This document shows positions 27,100-35,478 of a DNA stretch of 64,000 nucleotides, piece by piece; the stretch's first letter is position 1; each line of letters starts with the position of its first letter. The DNA is from Pseudoalteromonas sp. MSK9-3 (GTDB lineage Bacteria > Pseudomonadota > Gammaproteobacteria > Enterobacterales > Alteromonadaceae): contig NZ_MIET01000009.1 of the NCBI RefSeq assembly GCF_003590335.1, positions 213,791 to 277,790 on the forward strand. The letters run 5' to 3'. The notes beneath the pieces are model-generated. The model did no database searches, had not been told where the DNA came from, and was given only the letters and a program-made list of their open reading frames with translations. Position numbers and translations under genes: made by a program.

Positions 27100-28767
27100 A
27101 TGTTGAACCGTTTATCCTGTATAGCCCTTTTTAGCAGTGTTTTAATAGGCTGTGGAGGCGGTTCATCTTCCTCTGAGCCGACAGAAGTTAACGCCAGTAT
27201 TAATGTAAGTAACAGTGTTACAGTGGTAGAAAAAGCCAGCGTAACCATAACGGCATCAGCTTCACCAGCCGATGGAACATTCAATTGGCAAGTGATCAGT
27301 GGCCCTGCATTGGAAGGGTTTCCGCAGCAGACTAACGAAGTCACTATTACTGCACCTGATGTAAAAACGGACAGTGTGATCACCTTACAAGTTAATTACC
27401 GAGCACCTAATGATAAAACGGCATCAGACACCGTGGTCATCAATGTGACGTCTGAGAATCAACTACCTGTTGCCGTTGTCACGCAAACAGAACCAGCCGC
27501 ATTACCTGCCAAATATCCAGACACGGTTAAACTTAGTGCAAAAGATTCAACTGATCCAGACAGCAATGGCGCCATTGTGTCATATCAATGGCAGCAGTTG
27601 TCAGGCCCGACATTAACGCTCAGTGATCTAACGCAAAGTGAAATAAGCTTTACTCATCCACTCCTATTACAAAGTCAAACGGCGCGATTTAGTTTGACGT
27701 TAGTGGACGATGAAGGAGGTGAAGCTGGGACTGAATTCTCAATGACATTAGAGTCTACCGATACGCCTGTTATTGCTGAAGCGGGAGATGAACAAAGCGT
27801 TGTTGAGTTTGATACGGTGACGCTCGATGCATCCAAAAGTGTAAGTGTGTCTGGTAACTATACTTGTGTATGGAACCAAGAAGACAGCGGTAGCGTAACA
27901 CTTTCGATATCTGATCCCACATCCTGTAAAACCACGTTTTTAGCCCCGGATGTCGACAGCAGCATTGAAACCAAATTTAAAGTCACCGTGAAAGACCCGT
28001 TAAATCTGGTGAATGACGATGAGGTGACAATTAACATTAACCCTAAAGCACTCGGCTTGTTAAACGATTCTGGAATGGAAAGCTGCTTTAGTAATACGGC
28101 GCTGATCTCTTGTAACGATGATACGTTTATTGCTCAGGATGGTGATATGGGCCGCGATAGTGTTGCGAGCTACCTAGATAAAACAGGCACTGGGCGTGTC
28201 GCTTTTGATTTTACTAAATTAAATGAGTTTGCTGATGAACTACCAGACACTGAAACCACTTTTAGTTGTGTGCGAGACAATGTTTCAGGGCTAATTTGGG
28301 AAGTGAAAGAAGCGAATACGGGCACGCTTCCAAATACATCAGTACGTGAAGGGAAGAATCACTATACTTGGTATCTAACCACCGATGGCACTGCGCAGGA
28401 TGGCTCTATTACGGGTTCTGCGAATACAACCTGCCCTAGCAATTTGCATTGCGGCATTCAGTCACTCATTGATGATGTAAATGCGAGCAACTTTTGCGGA
28501 GGGAGCAATTGGCGGTTACCAACCTACATGGAGCTCCTGAGCATCATAGACTTCGGTCGAAGTGATGGTTTGCAGTTGCTTGATCCGGTATTTTTTCCTA
28601 ATACACCCAGTGAATCATTTTTAAACCATATTTATTATTGGACAACTCAAACCAGCGTTGATGGGCGTAGCTTAACGCAAGCGTTTATCCTTGATATGTT
28701 AACTGGCAATGATTTGGCTTACCCTAAAAATAATACAGCGTATGTTCGCTTAGTTAGAACGCCTTAG
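27100..28767 (+). CDS. DUF1566 (Lcl C-terminal) lipoprotein with Ig-like/PKD repeats
   Basis: This is a surface or periplasmic lipoprotein of 555 residues. The signal peptide ends in a lipobox (LIGC, Cys18), followed by a flexible GGGSSSS linker. Three beta-sandwich repeats of Ig/PKD type occupy roughly residues 30-110, 120-220 and 225-315, the second containing DSTDPDSNGAIVSYQWQQLSGP. The C-terminal part (about 390-555) is a DUF1566/Lcl domain, seen in FSCVRDNVSGLIWEVKE, NFCGGSNWRLPTYMELLSIID and YVRLVRTP. Such domains resemble FGE/C-type-lectin-like folds and are common in marine gammaproteobacterial surface proteins of unknown role. A second, short DUF1566 gene follows nine bases later. 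Confidence 0.8.
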   Translation: MLNRLSCIALFSSVLIGCGGGSSSSEPTEVNASINVSNSVTVVEKASVTITASASPADGTFNWQVISGPALEGFPQQTNEVTITAPDVKTDSVITLQVNYRAPNDKTASDTVVINVTSENQLPVAVVTQTEPAALPAKYPDTVKLSAKDSTDPDSNGAIVSYQWQQLSGPTLTLSDLTQSEISFTHPLLLQSQTARFSLTLVDDEGGEAGTEFSMTLESTDTPVIAEAGDEQSVVEFDTVTLDASKSVSVSGNYTCVWNQEDSGSVTLSISDPTSCKTTFLAPDVDSSIETKFKVTVKDPLNLVNDDEVTININPKALGLLNDSGMESCFSNTALISCNDDTFIAQDGDMGRDSVASYLDKTGTGRVAFDFTKLNEFADELPDTETTFSCVRDNVSGLIWEVKEANTGTLPNTSVREGKNHYTWYLTTDGTAQDGSITGSANTTCPSNLHCGIQSLIDDVNASNFCGGSNWRLPTYMELLSIIDFGRSDGLQLLDPVFFPNTPSESFLNHIYYWTTQTSVDGRSLTQAFILDMLTGNDLAYPKNNTAYVRLVRTP

Positions 28768-28776
28768 GAGTATGAA

Positions 28777-29286
28777 GTGAAAGTACTAGGTATTGTATTA
28801 AGTTTGGTTTCAACGTCATTATGGGCTGCACAGACTTGTGTTTCTAGTGTGGTGAGTACAACGCCGACTGCACGTTTTTCGGCTAACGCAGACGACACGG
28901 TGACGGATACTGCGACAGGTTTAATGTGGCAACGCTGTAGTTACGGTCAAACCTTTAGCTCTGCAAGCCAAAGCTGCGCGGGAACTGCACAGCAGCTTAA
29001 TTGGCAGCAGGCGCTAATGGTAGCAGAAAATGATGAATTCGCTGATTTTAAAGATTGGCATGTGCCGAGTGTAAAAGAGCTTGCAAGCATTGTAGAGCAC
29101 CAATGTGTTGAGCCTGCAGCCAATACAAGTGTATTTACGGAGACGCTTGACGAAAATTATTGGAGTAGTACTACTGCGATTAAGCAAATCGATCATGCGT
29201 GGGCATATCAGTTCGCTGATGGGAAAAACAACATTAAAGCCAAAACTTCAGACATTTTTTTACGGTTAGTCAGGTATAGCAAATAA
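28777..29286 (+). CDS. Secreted DUF1566 (Lcl-like) domain protein
   Basis: The protein has 169 residues with a signal peptide (MKVLGIVLSLVSTSLWA, cleavage near WAA-QT). It consists of a single DUF1566 domain: DTATGLMWQRC, ADFKDWHVPSVKELASIVE, NYWSSTTAI and a C-terminal FLRLVRYS. Five cysteines in the mature part suggest disulfides. It repeats the C-terminal domain of the lipoprotein just upstream and is surely in the same operon (9-bp gap). It is therefore probably a partner or a duplicated free form of that domain. Function unknown. It starts with a GTG preceded by AGGAG. Confidence 0.8.
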   Translation: MKVLGIVLSLVSTSLWAAQTCVSSVVSTTPTARFSANADDTVTDTATGLMWQRCSYGQTFSSASQSCAGTAQQLNWQQALMVAENDEFADFKDWHVPSVKELASIVEHQCVEPAANTSVFTETLDENYWSSTTAIKQIDHAWAYQFADGKNNIKAKTSDIFLRLVRYSK

Positions 29287-29343
29287 CTTTGGCAATGCAT
29301 AAAAATTTGCTACCCTTGGCTGATGTATTTTAAGGGGTAGCCT

Positions 29344-30117
29344 ATGTCATTTGTTACGCGTTGTGGTGTGTCGTTGTTGCTTGCTATATTGCCTTTGTTT
29401 AGTGTGGCGCAAAGCAAATGTGATGTTGAGCTAGGCCACGGTTTAATTATTACCGATTCAGTGATACGAATTGTTGATAACGGACAAACCCGAGTGCAAA
29501 TTAATAATGACAATCAGCTACTGATCCAAGGGTACTGGATAGACTTATCAGAACGAGAAACTCAAGTCTTACATGAGTACTCAAAAGGCATCAGAGATAC
29601 AGTTCCAGAGCTAGTGAGCCTCGCAACGGATGGGGTTAATTTAGGACTCAGTGCAATTGAGCAAGTTGTTGAAGGGATGTCTGATAAAAAGCCTGAAGTT
29701 TTACAAACTCAATTACAGTATGTTGAACGCGCACTGATGGATAAGTTTAAACGGGGAGATGACTTCTTTTTTATTGCTCCGCAGTCTTTGTCTAAGATTG
29801 ATGATTTTTTCACAAAAGAAATAAGTCAAAAAATTCACTCCGCCGTTCATGGCTCTTTAGGGGCTATTTTAATGTCTTTGGGTGATGCCTTTAAATCTAG
29901 GGAAGGTAATATTGAAGACCGTATTACTGACATGGGGCAGCGTATGGACATCATTACTAAAGAAATAGACAAATCACTCCAGAAAAAAGCGCAACAACTA
30001 GAAAGTAAAGCAGATGAATATTGTGAGTGCTTAAATACACTTGATGAGACCGAAGCACGTCTTCAGGCCATTGTGCCGCGTTTAGCTGCATATGACCTAG
30101 TACAAATTCGCTCTTAG
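29344..30117 (+). CDS. YggN-like DUF2884 family periplasmic protein
   Basis: The protein has 257 residues with a signal peptide (MSFVTRCGVSLLLAILPLFSVA, cleavage before QSKC). The mature protein starts CDVELGHGLIITDSVIRIVDN and continues QLLIQGYWIDLSERETQVLHEYSKGIRDTVPEL, which fits the DUF2884/YggN family of Enterobacteria, Vibrio and Shewanella. The C-terminal half is helical and may be a coiled coil (RITDMGQRMDIITKEIDKSLQKKAQQLE). The function of YggN is unknown. The gene has its own GGGG ribosome binding site and lies 57 bases after the DUF1566 gene. Confidence 0.8.
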   Translation: MSFVTRCGVSLLLAILPLFSVAQSKCDVELGHGLIITDSVIRIVDNGQTRVQINNDNQLLIQGYWIDLSERETQVLHEYSKGIRDTVPELVSLATDGVNLGLSAIEQVVEGMSDKKPEVLQTQLQYVERALMDKFKRGDDFFFIAPQSLSKIDDFFTKEISQKIHSAVHGSLGAILMSLGDAFKSREGNIEDRITDMGQRMDIITKEIDKSLQKKAQQLESKADEYCECLNTLDETEARLQAIVPRLAAYDLVQIRS

Positions 30118-30118
30118 T

Positions 30119-30955
30119 TTATTTTAGCCGATATAATCGCTTTGCATTATGGTGACTGAGCTTTTGCCATAATAATTCATTTTCTACGAGCCCATAATAG
30201 CCAAGCCATACGGTTTCATAATTTTGACGCATCAAACAAACCGGATAGTTTGATGCAAACATCACCCTGTCTTCGCCAAAATATGACAATAACAATGTTA
30301 AACACGCGTGTGGCTCTAAAGGGCTTATTACATGTTCTATGCCTGAAAACTTAATCGCAATGTTGGGGCACTTCGAGAGCGTGTTTAAGCCTTTTTTATA
30401 AGGCTTATCACTTTCAATTAATCCGGCATGGTTAAGTATGATTTGCAAATTAGGTAAATGGATACAGTACTGTGCAACTTGGTTAGCAATATTATGTTGG
30501 TGTAATTCAAACTGTGCTTCAAAATGTAGCTGATATTGGCTCAGTGTTGCGAGGTTTTGCCGAACATGTTTATGGAGTAATCGTTCTGCATCGTTACCCT
30601 CAGTAATATCACGGATCCCACGTAAACATTTACTTTGTGCTAATGTCTTAAGCTGCTGAGAAAATAAGCATGGTGTGAGTGTAATATCGAGATAGGCGAT
30701 AGCACCATATTGCAGTGGAGGCACTGTTTGCTCAAGCCATTCAAGCTCTTTATAAGGATGATCGTTATTGAATCCAGCTTCAATATGAACAATTGCTTTG
30801 ACTAAAAAAGTTGGATTATTAAGCTGTGCTTTATGGTGGTTTGCTTTTATCAAGGATAGATTTGGCCAAGGGGGCGGGTTAGTGCCGGTTAGCCAATGGT
30901 ATTGACCCTTTTCTAGATCGAAAAAGTGAATGTGCGGGTCAATTATTGGGATCAT
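30119..30955 (-). CDS. Amidohydrolase-2 family metal-dependent hydrolase (fuconolactonase-like)
   Basis: This is a TIM-barrel hydrolase of 278 residues of the amidohydrolase_2 family. It has the N-terminal metal motif IIDPHIHFFD (HxH at residues 8-10), VKAIVHIEAGF, LNHAGL and the C-terminal MFASNYPVCL (family FGSDWPV). These match the L-fucono-1,5-lactonase / 2-pyrone-4,6-dicarboxylate lactonase branch. The usual second-metal aspartate in the C-terminal motif is replaced by asparagine (SNYP for SDWP), which is common in this branch but worth checking. It overlaps the SDR gene upstream by four bases (ATGA). The pair suggests oxidation of a sugar followed by lactone hydrolysis; the sugar is not known. 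Confidence 0.8.
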   Translation of the reverse strand: MIPIIDPHIHFFDLEKGQYHWLTGTNPPPWPNLSLIKANHHKAQLNNPTFLVKAIVHIEAGFNNDHPYKELEWLEQTVPPLQYGAIAYLDITLTPCLFSQQLKTLAQSKCLRGIRDITEGNDAERLLHKHVRQNLATLSQYQLHFEAQFELHQHNIANQVAQYCIHLPNLQIILNHAGLIESDKPYKKGLNTLSKCPNIAIKFSGIEHVISPLEPHACLTLLLSYFGEDRVMFASNYPVCLMRQNYETVWLGYYGLVENELLWQKLSHHNAKRLYRLK

Positions 30956-31680
30956 TGTGCAGTATACCCACCATCAATTGACTGCAAGCTACCCGTTATA
31001 AAGCTCGCATCTTCACTGGCTAAAAAAGCCACTAATGCTGCAACTTCTTCGGCTTTACCTAATCGGCCTAGTGGTTGCAAAGCCGCTTCTTCAGCCACTA
31101 TATCCGCTTTATTTGCTCCACTCTTTTCACAGTATTGGTCGATTGCTGTATGAAAGAGGGGCGTCTCGATTGTACCTGGGCATACTGCATTTGCTCGGAT
31201 GTTATCTGCTGCGTAGTCGAGCGCGGTGGTTTTAGCCATTGATGCTAGTGCAGACTTTGTTAAGTTATAGGCAAATGAATTTGGTTTTGCTATCAATGCT
31301 TGATCAGATGAAATAAAGATGATCGCCCCATGTTGTTGTGCTTTCATACACGGTAATACCGCTTTAGTGGCCGCATACGCACCTTTTACATTAAGTGCGA
31401 AGAGCTGATCTAACGTTTCTTCATCTGTTGCTTCAATCGTTGCACTAAGGTGTTTGCCGGCGTTTGATACCAGTACATCAACACGCCCAGTACGCTGGGT
31501 AATAGCGTCAATAGCGTGTGTAACGTCAGCTACGTTACTTACATCACATTCTACAAAATGGCCTGTTTCGCTCTGTTTTATATCTAAATTAAATACTTGA
31601 TAACCTTGTGATAGCAGCTTTTCGACAATGGCCAAGCCAATGCCAAAGCTGCCACCTGTTACAATGGCAACTTTTGTCAT
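30952..31680 (-). CDS. SDR family NAD(P)-dependent oxidoreductase
   Basis: This is a classical short-chain dehydrogenase of 242 residues. The cofactor loop is VTGGSFGIGLAI (TGxxxGIG), the strand motif is LVSNAGKH, the catalytic serine is in FISSDQA and the catalytic pair is in YNLTK (YxxxK). The C-terminal ITGSLQSIDGGYTAQ is standard. The start at 31680 (MTKVAIVTGG) is chosen over a frame extending to 31731 because it gives the family N-terminus and has a purine-rich AAGAGAG site. It is the first gene of a coupled pair with the amidohydrolase, pointing to sugar or sugar-acid catabolism. The substrate is unknown. Confidence 0.88.
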   Translation of the reverse strand: MTKVAIVTGGSFGIGLAIVEKLLSQGYQVFNLDIKQSETGHFVECDVSNVADVTHAIDAITQRTGRVDVLVSNAGKHLSATIEATDEETLDQLFALNVKGAYAATKAVLPCMKAQQHGAIIFISSDQALIAKPNSFAYNLTKSALASMAKTTALDYAADNIRANAVCPGTIETPLFHTAIDQYCEKSGANKADIVAEEAALQPLGRLGKAEEVAALVAFLASEDASFITGSLQSIDGGYTAQ

Positions 31681-31693
31681 AATCTTTTCTCTC

Positions 31694-32182
31694 TTAGTGG
31701 CCACAACCGCCAGCGCCATGCACATGGCCATGGCTAAGTTCTTCAGTTGTTGCTTCGCGCACAGAAACCACTTCTACATCAAAAGTCAGCGTTTTACCGG
31801 CAAATGGGTGGTTAAGGTCGCAATCTACATTAAAACGGCCGACTTTGACCACGGTAACTTGATGTCTCCCCTGATTCGACTCAACAATGGCAGACATTCC
31901 TTTTTTCCATACCTTGTTATCGCCTAAGCCTTGTAAATGCTTAATAGGGATACGTTGTATGAGGCCTTCTTTAAATTCACCGTATGAGTCTTCAGGGGCA
32001 AGCGTTACACTGAATTTGTCACCAGCGGCTTTGTTGTCTAACGCTTTTTCTAGGCCAGGCAACATACTATCATTACCATGGATATAGCTTAGAGGCTCGT
32101 CTGTCTTACTGGTTTCAATTTGTTGATCGCCTTCACTCAAGGTGTAGTGAAACTCAACAGCGGTGTCTTTAATGATTTGCAT
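31694..32182 (-). CDS. slyD: SlyD-type FKBP peptidyl-prolyl isomerase
   Basis: SlyD is a cytoplasmic prolyl isomerase and chaperone that also delivers nickel to hydrogenase in E. coli. The FKBP half is seen in FHYTLSEGDQQIETS and SYIHGNDSMLPGLEKALDN. The inserted-flap domain occupies about residues 70-125 (PEDSYGEFKEGLIQRIP), and FNVDCDLNHPFAGKTLTFDVEV closes the fold. The C-terminus is short and His-rich (HGHVHGAGGCGH), a reduced version of the E. coli metal-binding tail. The 162 residues are normal for marine species. Close paralogs (FkpB/SlpA) exist, but the tail favours SlyD. Confidence 0.9.
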   Translation of the reverse strand: MQIIKDTAVEFHYTLSEGDQQIETSKTDEPLSYIHGNDSMLPGLEKALDNKAAGDKFSVTLAPEDSYGEFKEGLIQRIPIKHLQGLGDNKVWKKGMSAIVESNQGRHQVTVVKVGRFNVDCDLNHPFAGKTLTFDVEVVSVREATTEELSHGHVHGAGGCGH

Positions 32183-32237
32183 AACAGTCTCTTTAATTTA
32201 ATTACGGGGCCATTTTACGTTAGCAAGTAAGAGTAAG

Positions 32238-33716
32238 CTAGGGCTTCGGGCCGTTTTCTGGCTTTACCAATTGCTCTAATTCTGACAAGTACTGTTTGGC
32301 TTTTTGTGGCTTGGTAGCCTGTTGTGGTTTGGGCAAGTGTAAAACCAGTGTTTTACCTGGGTTGAGTATGCTGTGTGTCTTCAAGCTGTTCCACGTGAGT
32401 AAATCTTTAAGTGCCACATCATACAGTTGACTGATATCCCATAATGAATCCCCCGTTTTGATAATATGATAGTGTTCAATTGTGGCAGGCTTAGGTCGTT
32501 TCTTTTCTACCAAGTATGGACTTATTTCATAGCTAACTAACAGGCTATCAGTTTTTTGTGCTTTGTTTAGAATTAACACCTCCCCGATACCGAGCAATGA
32601 GGAAGACTTATTATTGAGTAGTTTAATGGTGTTTATTTTGGTATTAAAACGTTTGGCGATACCGTATAAAGTGTCGCCTTTTTTTACCGTGTAAGTCTGG
32701 CTAAAATGACGTTTAAAAAAGCGGCTTTGCAGTAGTTGTTTTTCGGTCATTGGTAATAAGACTTTATGGGGCCCTTGTGGTGAGCTTTGATGGCGCAGAT
32801 AACCGGGATTGAGTTGATGGATCTGTTGTTTTGGGATATTCACTAAACTAGATAACAGACCAAAATCAAACTGTTGTCCAACATCTAATTGGGTCGTGTA
32901 GGCGTAATTGACCACATTAGGCAGTGTAAACTTAGGGTGGTTTTTTTGTAGTAAATAACTTAAAGCTAAGAGCTTTGGTACGTATTCAGAGGTTTCTTTT
33001 GGCAGTGTTAAATGCCAAAAATGCGTACTGATCCCTAACTTTTTATTTCGCTCGATGGCTTTTTTTACACGACCCTCGCCACTGTTATAAGCTGCAATTG
33101 CATGGAGCCAATTGCCGTTAAACCGTTTATGTAAATAACTTAAATAATTCAGCGCAGCATCTGTCGCTGCTAACACATCTTTGCGTCCGTCGTACCAAGG
33201 ATCGGACGTAACACCAAAATGGTAGGCGGTTGCATCGACTAATTGCCATACTCCTACAGCTTGTTGGGCTGAGATCACCGTGGGCCGAAAGTCACTCTCA
33301 ACAAATGGCAGCAACGCCAGTTCCATAGGCATATTTCGTTGTGAAATGCGTTGTATTATATGAAATAAATAGGGCGCAGCACGCTTATTTACTTGTACTA
33401 AATAAGTTGGTTGAGCTAAGTACCAGTCAATGCGTTTATGCAGCCGGGGAGTTGGTACAACATCAAATGCTAAGTTATCAGCAATGACTTGCCATAAGTT
33501 CGTTTCTGGAGGTGCGGGAATTGCGACATTGGGTGTTTCTATATTGGGCTGAAGCACTAAAGCAGGCTGCTTATCTGATAACTGCGTTTTATTTTCAGTG
33601 GCTAACGCACTGAGTACTGCATCAGTGTCGTTGCTTGTTGGGGTGGTTAGTTTACACCCGACTAATATGAATGCACTTATACAGCATAAGCACACAGTTG
33701 ATATTATGTTATTCAT
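32238..33716 (-). CDS. mltD: Membrane-bound lytic murein transglycosylase D with LysM domains
   Basis: MltD cleaves peptidoglycan glycan strands to form 1,6-anhydromuramyl ends in the periplasm. The protein has 492 residues: a lipoprotein signal (ISAFILVGC), an SLT domain (LALLPFVESDFRPTVISAQQAVGVWQLVDATA with the catalytic Glu, and AYNSGEGRVKKAI), and two C-terminal LysM domains (TYTVKKGDTLYGIAKRFN and HYHIIKTGDSLWDISQLYD) that bind peptidoglycan. The start at 33716 is preferred over 33743. It overlaps the upstream gene stop in an ATGAATAA pattern seen elsewhere in this window and leaves a clean signal peptide. In E. coli mltD also neighbours a metallo-beta-lactamase-fold gene (gloB). Confidence 0.93.
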   Translation of the reverse strand: MNNIISTVCLCCISAFILVGCKLTTPTSNDTDAVLSALATENKTQLSDKQPALVLQPNIETPNVAIPAPPETNLWQVIADNLAFDVVPTPRLHKRIDWYLAQPTYLVQVNKRAAPYLFHIIQRISQRNMPMELALLPFVESDFRPTVISAQQAVGVWQLVDATAYHFGVTSDPWYDGRKDVLAATDAALNYLSYLHKRFNGNWLHAIAAYNSGEGRVKKAIERNKKLGISTHFWHLTLPKETSEYVPKLLALSYLLQKNHPKFTLPNVVNYAYTTQLDVGQQFDFGLLSSLVNIPKQQIHQLNPGYLRHQSSPQGPHKVLLPMTEKQLLQSRFFKRHFSQTYTVKKGDTLYGIAKRFNTKINTIKLLNNKSSSLLGIGEVLILNKAQKTDSLLVSYEISPYLVEKKRPKPATIEHYHIIKTGDSLWDISQLYDVALKDLLTWNSLKTHSILNPGKTLVLHLPKPQQATKPQKAKQYLSELEQLVKPENGPKP

Positions 33717-34731
33717 GCAGAGCAAGCGTGTTACGGTGTTCATGTTTATAGGTTGAAATAGTACCCGTTGGCATTGATTGGGTATGTTTTAAGGCAAGAT
33801 TAAAGAGCAGCTGTAACTTTTGCTGTTCAGCAACATCGTTTTTATACATTGTTCGTAATGCTGCCGGTACAGAGGGCTGTTGTTCTAGATCGAATGCCAT
33901 AATTGCGTGCAAGAAAGCAACTGGCTTGGTGAGCTCATCTCGTTTATATGGTTTACCATGGCTGGGTAATAACCAGACGACTTCGTTACGTTGTTTTAAT
34001 AATACCAGTGTATTGTGCCACTGGGAGATGGAGTTATGGGTCACGTATGGAATAGGGTCTAAATTGGCTCCGCCAAATAGTCCGCCATTTTTTTGATTGA
34101 ATATGAACAAATCCCCGGCGCTGGCAGCGACTGTGGGTGTAATTTCAAGCGTATTTTGACCTAATTGTACTGACGTGACTTTACCCTGTGGTAAGGGGAT
34201 GTCTAAAGATTGCCAATAGGCAATTCGTTGCTTGGCGGTGTGTAACCTTTTTTGCCAGTGTGCTGTTTCGTGCTCACTCAAGGTTTTTGTTCGCTGAGCG
34301 CTCACGGAATAGCTGAGTGAGTAGTCGTCGATTTTTTGCCTATAAGCACTTTGATATACTCGAATATTCTCTTTTACATAGTCAGGCGCTATCCATTTAG
34401 CTGCTGGAAAAGCATGTTGCAAAAGCGCAATACCTAATATTTCGTCGTGTAAACTGCCGGTGCTTATGAGGTAACACACAGGGACCGATAGGCGCTTTTT
34501 AATTTGATTGATTGTTTGTTCTAATACCGTGAAGTCACCATGGGCATTAATAATTGCAGCACAGTCAGTTCCAGTTATCACTGCTTGATTTGCTTGAAGC
34601 TGAGCTATGCTTTTATGCGGTGCGATGATAAATGTATGCGTATCGACTTGGTGCCACTGTTGTGCAAAACAAGAGAGAGACAGAAAGGTTAAAATTAGTA
34701 AAGTTAAAAAACGCATCATCTGAAAAATCAT
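33709..34731 (-). CDS. Exported metallo-beta-lactamase-fold protein lacking the metal-binding motif
   Basis: The protein has 340 residues with a signal peptide (FLTLLILTFLSLSCFA, cleavage before QQW). The order of strands resembles a secreted metallo-beta-lactamase-fold hydrolase (HTFIIAPHKSIAQLQANQAVITGTDCAAIINAHGDF, then LLPSHGKPYKRDELTKPVAFL). However, the HxHxDH position reads STGSLHDE, so the three histidines that bind zinc are Gly, Leu and Glu. The later GD motif is GGAN. The last HG is kept. It is therefore probably an inactive scaffold or binding protein, or a very divergent enzyme. It is co-transcribed with mltD, with an 8-bp overlap. The fold assignment is inference from pattern only. 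Confidence 0.6.
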   Translation of the reverse strand: MIFQMMRFLTLLILTFLSLSCFAQQWHQVDTHTFIIAPHKSIAQLQANQAVITGTDCAAIINAHGDFTVLEQTINQIKKRLSVPVCYLISTGSLHDEILGIALLQHAFPAAKWIAPDYVKENIRVYQSAYRQKIDDYSLSYSVSAQRTKTLSEHETAHWQKRLHTAKQRIAYWQSLDIPLPQGKVTSVQLGQNTLEITPTVAASAGDLFIFNQKNGGLFGGANLDPIPYVTHNSISQWHNTLVLLKQRNEVVWLLPSHGKPYKRDELTKPVAFLHAIMAFDLEQQPSVPAALRTMYKNDVAEQQKLQLLFNLALKHTQSMPTGTISTYKHEHRNTLALHE

Positions 34732-34781
34732 GAAATATTCATGATGATAATTTAACCGAAAATACGTTTTTTATAAAGGGC

Positions 34782-35069
34782 TCAATCCACTTCCAAGTAA
34801 AGAGAAAGCTTTTCTACCAGGGTTTTTTGCGCTTGTTGCTGTGAACTTTGCTGAAGTTCTAATGCTTGTAGATCATGGCATAAGTGCAAGGCTGCTAGCA
34901 GCAGTGCATTTTGTTCATTACGCACGGTAGAGCGTTGCTTCATTGTATCAACACGTTCATTGAGCAAGTTCGCGGCATCAAGGAGCAAATTCTCTTGCCC
35001 CTCGGTGCAGGCAAATTGATGAGTTTTACCGAGTAAAGTTACTTCAACTTGATTGGTCTTCTCAGGCAT
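34782..35069 (-). CDS. zapA: Cell division protein ZapA
   Basis: ZapA is a cytoplasmic protein that bundles FtsZ filaments and stabilises the Z-ring. The protein has 95 residues: an N-terminal beta-sheet head (NQVEVTLLGKTHQFACTEGQENLLLDAANLLNERVDTM), then the RNEQNALLLAALHLCHDL helix and a C-terminal coiled coil. Its ATG shares a base with the stop of the TIGR02449 gene (TAATG). In many gammaproteobacteria zapA is followed by the 6S RNA gene and ygfA; here a metallo-beta-lactamase-fold gene follows after 50 bases, so that arrangement is absent. Confidence 0.93.
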   Translation of the reverse strand: MPEKTNQVEVTLLGKTHQFACTEGQENLLLDAANLLNERVDTMKQRSTVRNEQNALLLAALHLCHDLQALELQQSSQQQAQKTLVEKLSLYLEVD

Positions 35070-35299
35070 TAGCTCGCCTGAGTTGCGCTTTGTAATTTAT
35101 CAAGTAAGTTAGTTAAAGTGCTACTTGTCTCTTTTTGCTTTTCTTCACTTTCAAGCACTTCAAGTTGTAAAGTTTCATTTTCATCAATCAGCTTACTGTT
35201 TTGCTCTTTAAGGCCAGAAACTTCATTATTTAGTCGTTCATTTTGAGCAATTAATTGATCAATCAGTTGTTCGAGTTGGGGGAGTGTCTCGTTATTCAT
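35069..35299 (-). CDS. TIGR02449 family coiled-coil protein (ZapB-like)
   Basis: This is a small protein of 76 residues, almost entirely one coiled coil (LPQLEQLIDQLIAQNERLNNEV, then LKEQNSKLIDENETLQLEVLE), matching the TIGR02449 family that is found just upstream of zapA in many gammaproteobacteria. It resembles ZapB in size and structure, so a role at the division site with ZapA is a fair guess. The start at 35299 is preferred over upstream ATGs at 35329 and 35344 because it gives the usual family N-terminus; the ribosome binding site is weak for all three. Confidence 0.8.
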   Translation of the reverse strand: MNNETLPQLEQLIDQLIAQNERLNNEVSGLKEQNSKLIDENETLQLEVLESEEKQKETSSTLTNLLDKLQSATQAS

Positions 35300-35478
35300 A
35301 AATGCGCTCTTATCACTGTATTTTGTCATGCAAATGTAAAACAAAGTGACTTAGGATGCTAGTAAATACGTGGCTTTATACTGATTTTTCTCGCGCTTTG
35401 CGCGATAATAGAGGTTAAACCCTATTTTATTCACACGCGGTTCAGCAAAATTGCTCAATTGCCCAGCAAGGTTACCAC

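Noticed and set aside
34732..34781. 6S RNA gene, expected after zapA in many gammaproteobacteria
   Set aside because: Only 50 bases separate zapA from the next gene, far too little for the roughly 180-nt RNA.
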